From: Comamonadaceae bacterium
GTDB lineage: Bacteria; Pseudomonadota; Gammaproteobacteria; Burkholderiales; Burkholderiaceae_C
Direction of reading: 5' to 3'
DNA: 9,389 nucleotides
Assembly (NCBI GenBank): GCA_947451445.1
Contig: CANFZJ010000093.1
Span: 1 to 9,389, forward strand
The notes under the pieces were generated by a model. It worked only from the letters and a program-made list of their open reading frames with translations, ran no database searches and was not told the origin of the DNA. Positions 6,500 through 9,389 of the stretch are shown here, one piece after another (the stretch's first letter is position 1; every line of letters starts with the position of its first letter). The position numbers were made by a program, and so were the translations under genes.

Positions 6500-8062
6500 C
6501 TACCGCGATAGCGCTAGCAGTGCCGGACGCTCGTCCGCCCCCAGCTGGAACACCGCCACGGTCTGCACCAGCTCTTGCGCCTGGGCTTTGAGGCTGCTGG
6601 CAGCGGCGGCCATTTGCTCTACCAGCGCGGCGTTTTGCTGGGTCACTCGGTCGATCTGGCCCACGGCTTCGGACACTTGGGCCACGCCCGCGTTTTGCTC
6701 CGTGCTGGAGGCGCTGATCTCGCCCATGATCTCGGTGACCCGGCGGATGCTGCCCACCACCTCGGCCATGGTGGCTCCGGCTTGTTCGGCCAAGGTGCTG
6801 CCCTGCTCCACGCGCTGCACGCTGGCGTTGATGAGCTTTTTGATCTCGCGGGCGGCATCGGCGCTGCGCCCTGCCAGCAACCGAACCTCACTGGCCACCA
6901 CCGCAAAGCCTCGGCCTTGCTCGCCCGCACGGGCTGCCTCCACGGCGGCGTTCAGCGCCAGGATATTGGTCTGGAAGGCGATGCCGTCGATCACGCCAAT
7001 GATGTCCGAAATCTTGCGCGACGCCTCGTTGATGCCCTGCATGGTGTCCACCATCTGGCCGACCACCGCGCCGCCCTGCTCGGCCACCGTGGACGCGCCG
7101 CGTGCCAGCTGGTTGGCCCGGATGGCGTTCTGGTCGTTGTGCTGAACGGTCGCGCGCAGCTGCTCCATCGAGGCTGCGGTTTCTTCCAGTGCGCTGGCCT
7201 GGTGCTCGGTGCGGGCAGACAGATCGTGGTTGCCCTGGGCAATCTCGGCGCTGGCGGTGGCCACGTTGTCGGCATTGGCCTTGACGCTGTACACGATGCC
7301 GCTGAAGCTGCTTTGCATGCGTGCCATGGCGTGTAGCAGGTGCACGGTTTCGTCGTTACCCACCGGCTGCACCGGCTGCGACAAATTGCCCTCGGCCAAC
7401 TGGTCGGCAATTTGCACCGCGTAGGCCATAGGGCGGCCCAGATGCCGGGCCAGCCACAGGGCAGCCCCCACCAACAGCACAACAGCCAAGGCCAGCGCAA
7501 CCCCCACGAGCAAAGTGGCTTGGTCTACCACCTGGGTGGAGCGCCCGCTCAAGGCTTGCACATCTTTGTCGATGGCGACCACCTGGATGTCCATCTGCTT
7601 TTCCAACTCGCCAAACAGGCGGTTGAACTCGGGCACGGCCCCGGCAGCCATCGCCCCCTTGGCGGTCAGGTCCATCACCCGGCTAGCGGCTTCGGTGTAC
7701 TGCGTGACCTGGGGCCGCGTGGCGGCAAGAACCGTTTTTACGTCGGGCGACAGGGGCAGGCTGTCCAGCTTTTGGAGCGCGGTGTTAAATAGTGCGATGT
7801 GCGCGGCCAGGTCTTTTTGCGCCCCGGCAATTTGCTCTTTGTCGCGGCTGATGGAGCCAAACAGGGCACGCAGCACGTCGCCACGCAACGCACCTTGCAT
7901 CATCGCGGCCTGCTGGCTGTTTTGCGCCGCCTGGCCCATGTGGACCGAAGTGTCCAAGGCACCCGCCAAGCGGCGGGCGCTAAGTAAGCCCACGCCCCCC
8001 ACCAGCGACGCCATCAATGCACCGGCTATGCCGATCGCCAGTATTTGGTTTCGTAAACGCAT
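6500..8062 (-). CDS. Methyl-accepting chemotaxis protein with a helical periplasmic sensor
   Basis: 520-residue transmembrane chemoreceptor that would control CheA through CheW and so bias flagellar rotation. TM1 is at about 6-27; a mostly helical periplasmic region of about 155 residues resembles a four-helix-bundle sensor; TM2 is at about 183-206; HAMP at about 207-260; and the signalling coiled coil at about 275-490. The conserved hairpin tip reads GIAFQTNILALNAAVEAARA, followed by GEQGRGFAVVASEVR (about 360-394), diagnostic for the family. Gln/Glu-rich methylation helices flank it. The C terminus is ALLALSR, with no NWETF-like CheR/CheB tether. I place the start at ATG 8062 because GGAAGG lies 7 nt upstream; an in-frame TTG at 8077 overlaps that site and is unlikely. 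It lies downstream of, and on the same strand as, a sugar ABC operon but behind a strong terminator. The ligand is unknown; detection of a sugar-binding protein is only a guess. Confidence 0.95.
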   Translation of the reverse strand: MRLRNQILAIGIAGALMASLVGGVGLLSARRLAGALDTSVHMGQAAQNSQQAAMMQGALRGDVLRALFGSISRDKEQIAGAQKDLAAHIALFNTALQKLDSLPLSPDVKTVLAATRPQVTQYTEAASRVMDLTAKGAMAAGAVPEFNRLFGELEKQMDIQVVAIDKDVQALSGRSTQVVDQATLLVGVALALAVVLLVGAALWLARHLGRPMAYAVQIADQLAEGNLSQPVQPVGNDETVHLLHAMARMQSSFSGIVYSVKANADNVATASAEIAQGNHDLSARTEHQASALEETAASMEQLRATVQHNDQNAIRANQLARGASTVAEQGGAVVGQMVDTMQGINEASRKISDIIGVIDGIAFQTNILALNAAVEAARAGEQGRGFAVVASEVRLLAGRSADAAREIKKLINASVQRVEQGSTLAEQAGATMAEVVGSIRRVTEIMGEISASSTEQNAGVAQVSEAVGQIDRVTQQNAALVEQMAAAASSLKAQAQELVQTVAVFQLGADERPALLALSR

Positions 8063-8069
8063 TGCCAGA

Positions 8070-8075
8070 CCTTCC
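8070..8075 (-). promoter_or_regulatory. Ribosome binding site deciding the chemoreceptor start
   Basis: GGAAGG on the minus strand, 7 nt before ATG 8062, is a good Shine-Dalgarno sequence. It overlaps the codons that would follow the alternative TTG start at 8077, so it supports the ATG. It begins only 6 nt after the T-tract of the upstream terminator. Confidence 0.75.
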
Positions 8076-8081
8076 AAGAGG

Positions 8082-8104
8082 AAAAAAAGGCCCCTGCGGG
8101 GCCT
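8082..8104 (-). terminator. Strong rho-independent terminator of the sugar ABC transporter operon
   Basis: On the minus strand, AGGCCCC (8104-8098) and GGGGCCT (8094-8088) form a perfect seven-pair, GC-rich stem with a three-base GCA loop. A run of seven T (8088-8082) follows directly, its first T being the last stem base. It begins 27 nt after the ATPase stop codon. This is a textbook intrinsic terminator and marks the ATPase gene as the last of its operon. It ends 19 nt before the chemoreceptor ATG, so unless it is leaky the chemoreceptor is transcribed separately. Confidence 0.93.
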
Positions 8105-8131
8105 CGTGCAAACACCGAGAGGTACGCCGAA

Positions 8132-9202
8132 TTACAAGCGCACGCCGGTCTTTGCGTCGAACCAGCTGACCTGTTCCGCACTGACTTGCAAGCCCACTTT
8201 GTCGCCGGGCTGGATGGTGGTTTGCGGGGCGGTGCGCACAGTGACGTTACCTGCCTCGGTCTTGACCACCACGTAGGTGTCGGCCCCGGTGGGCTCGACC
8301 ACGCTGACCTCACCGCGCCAGGGAGATGCGTCCACCAGCGTGACGTGCTCGGGCCGTACGCCCAGCAGGGTGTCCAGGCCGGGCGTGGGGGCCTTCAGTG
8401 GTAGGTTGCCGCCTTTTATGTCAAATTGACCTCCAACGCTTATTGCATCTGCACGGCCAGCTATCAAATTCATAGTTGGCGAGCCGATGAAGCTGGCCAC
8501 ATAGGTATTGGCCGGGCGGCTGTAGATGTCGTCTGGCGTGCCCAGTTGCTGCAGCACGCCGTCCTTCATCACCGCGATGCGGCTGCCCAGGGTCATGGCC
8601 TCGATCTGGTCGTGGGTGACGTAGACGCTGGTGATGCCACTGACCTGGTGCAGCCGCTTGATCTCGGCGCGCATTTCCACGCGCAGCTTGGCGTCCAGGT
8701 TGGACAGTGGTTCGTCGAACAGGAACAGCTGCGGCTGGCGGGCCAGGGCCCGGCCCATGGCAACGCGCTGGCGCTGGCCGCCGGACAGCTGCGCAGGGCG
8801 GCGGTCCAGCAGGTGGGTGATTTGCAGCATGGCGGCGACTTCGGCGATGCGCTTTTCACGGTCGGCCTTGGGGACCTTGCGCATTTCCAGCGCGAAGCCG
8901 ATGTTTTCGGCCACGCTCATGGTGGGGTACAGCGCGTAGCTCTGGAACACCATGGCGATGTCGCGCTGGGCCGGGGCTACGCCGACCACGTCGCGGTCAC
9001 CGATGCGTAACGAGCCCTCGGTAGGCTCTTCGAGCCCGGCAATGATGTTCAGCAGGGTGGACTTGCCGCAGCCGGACGGGCCGACCAAGATCAAGAATTC
9101 ACCGGGGGCCACGTCGATGTCGATGCGCTTGAGCACCTCGACCATTTTGTCGCCGCTGCCGAAGGTTTTGCGGATGCCTTTAATGTGGAGTGCGGATGCC
9201 AT
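8132..9202 (-). CDS. ABC transporter ATP-binding protein, MalK/UgpC (CUT1) type
   Basis: 356-residue cytoplasmic ATPase that would power import of a sugar, polyol or glycerol-3-phosphate; automatic pipelines usually name such proteins UgpC. The nucleotide-binding domain (about 4-240) has Walker A GPSGCGKST (41-49), Q-loop Gln87, signature LSGGQ (139-143), Walker B with D163-E164, D-loop SNLD (167-170) and switch His197. A TOBE/OB-fold regulatory domain follows, with the typical GVRPEHV at 281-287. Length is normal for the family. The start is clear: AAGGA lies 7 nt upstream, inside the end of the permease gene, and the intergenic gap is 4 nt, so the two genes are co-transcribed and perhaps translationally coupled. 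Odd: residues about 243-261, at the NBD-TOBE junction, are encoded by DNA resembling a dispersed repeat (8421-8477), with three ATA isoleucine codons nearby. The substrate cannot be assigned, so I give no symbol. Confidence 0.95.
   Translation of the reverse strand: MASALHIKGIRKTFGSGDKMVEVLKRIDIDVAPGEFLILVGPSGCGKSTLLNIIAGLEEPTEGSLRIGDRDVVGVAPAQRDIAMVFQSYALYPTMSVAENIGFALEMRKVPKADREKRIAEVAAMLQITHLLDRRPAQLSGGQRQRVAMGRALARQPQLFLFDEPLSNLDAKLRVEMRAEIKRLHQVSGITSVYVTHDQIEAMTLGSRIAVMKDGVLQQLGTPDDIYSRPANTYVASFIGSPTMNLIAGRADAISVGGQFDIKGGNLPLKAPTPGLDTLLGVRPEHVTLVDASPWRGEVSVVEPTGADTYVVVKTEAGNVTVRTAPQTTIQPGDKVGLQVSAEQVSWFDAKTGVRL
8421..8477 (-). repeat. Dispersed palindromic repeat (Comamonadaceae type), copy A, inside the ATPase gene
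   Basis: Read on the minus strand, AACTATGAATTTGATAGCT (8477-8459) is a near-perfect hairpin (one G-T pair). It is followed by GTGCAGATGCAATAAGCG and TTGGAGGTCAATTTGA. This is the order I recall for an abundant Comamonadaceae repeat (TTTGATAGCTGC, TAAGCGCTGGAGG). It is AT-richer than the gene around it and contributes rare codons: ATA at residues 247 and 254, and at 262 just beyond. The reading frame stays open. Family assignment is from memory. Confidence 0.6.
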
Positions 9203-9206
9203 GTTC

Positions 9207-9389
9207 TTATCCTTTCACAGCGCCTGCTGTGAGTCCTTTAACGAAATATTGACCCGCCAACACGTAAATGAGGATGGTGGGCAAGCCCGCGATCACGGCG
9301 GCTGCCATGTCCACGTTGTAGTTTTTCACGCTGCTGGTGGTGTTGACCATGTTGTTCAGGCCCACGGTGATGGGCTTGCTGTCGGCACC
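9207..9389 (-). CDS. Carbohydrate ABC transporter permease, MalG/UgpE type (C-terminal fragment)
   Basis: The last 60 codons of a gene that continues beyond the window's right end. The product would be an inner-membrane subunit of the same CUT1 importer as the adjacent ATPase. The visible part includes a hydrophobic final segment (MAAAVIAGLPTILIYVLAG, residues 28-46 of the fragment) and ends FVKGLTAGAVKG, a C-terminal signature very typical of MalG/UgpE permeases. The cytoplasmic coupling helix that docks on the ATPase would lie upstream, outside the window. The stop TAA is 4 nt from the ATPase start codon, and the ATPase ribosome binding site lies within the last codons. The truncation is due to the window edge only. 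Confidence 0.9.
   Translation of the reverse strand, partial: GADSKPITVGLNNMVNTTSSVKNYNVDMAAAVIAGLPTILIYVLAGQYFVKGLTAGAVKG

Noticed and set aside
6507..6520. GATAGCGCTAGCAG at the chemoreceptor 3' end, resembling part of the dispersed repeat
   Set aside because: Only about 13 bases match, with a one-base gap, and the rest of the element is missing; chance or a remnant cannot be told apart.
6575..7336. 253-codon plus-strand open frame opposite the chemoreceptor
   Set aside because: Antisense to the strongly conserved signalling domain; composition is a high-GC shadow.
1..9389. Search for CRISPR arrays, tRNA or rRNA genes, transposases, attachment sites, defence or biosynthetic clusters
   Set aside because: No regularly spaced repeats, cloverleaf sequences, transposase motifs or such gene families were seen; the genes are signalling and transport families.

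Overview
The window looks like chromosomal DNA of a GC-rich betaproteobacterium, most likely a Comamonadaceae member of Rhodoferax, Acidovorax or Polaromonas type. The grounds are high GC with strong G/C third-position preference in most genes, proteobacterial c-di-GMP and chemotaxis architectures, and two sequences resembling the short dispersed palindromic repeat I associate with Comamonadaceae. The taxonomic call is inference from recall; no search was run.

Layout. (1) 83-2608 (+) is a membrane sensor with dCache, HAMP, GGDEF and EAL domains. (2) A 109-bp convergent spacer holds a degraded repeat copy and a weak hairpin. (3) 2718-6224 (-) is a very large sensor with a multi-pass membrane module, then CHASE3, GAF, PAS, GGDEF and EAL. 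(4) A 275-bp spacer, AT-rich over much of its length, separates it from the next gene; it has a candidate promoter for the large sensor and a small hairpin, but no credible gene. (5) 6500-8062 (-) is a methyl-accepting chemotaxis protein. (6) A 69-bp gap contains a textbook rho-independent terminator. (7) 8132-9202 (-) is the ATPase of a CUT1 (MalK/UgpC-type) carbohydrate importer. (8) 9207-9389 (-) is the C-terminal end of its MalG/UgpE-type permease, cut by the window edge and separated from the ATPase by 4 nt.

How the genes fit together. The right end is the 3' end of a sugar or polyol ABC uptake operon, with a chemoreceptor directly downstream on the same strand behind a terminator; linked uptake and taxis is plausible but unproven. 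The left two thirds are two convergent c-di-GMP proteins. Both have complete EAL catalytic residue sets. Their GGDEF domains differ in opposite ways: the first keeps the GGDEF motif but has lost the metal-binding Asp and the inhibitory site; the second keeps both but reads SGDEF. I predict the first is a phosphodiesterase and the second possibly bifunctional.

I see no convincing new defence, mobile or biosynthetic system. The most unusual point is the dispersed-repeat-like sequence read in frame inside the transporter ATPase gene.
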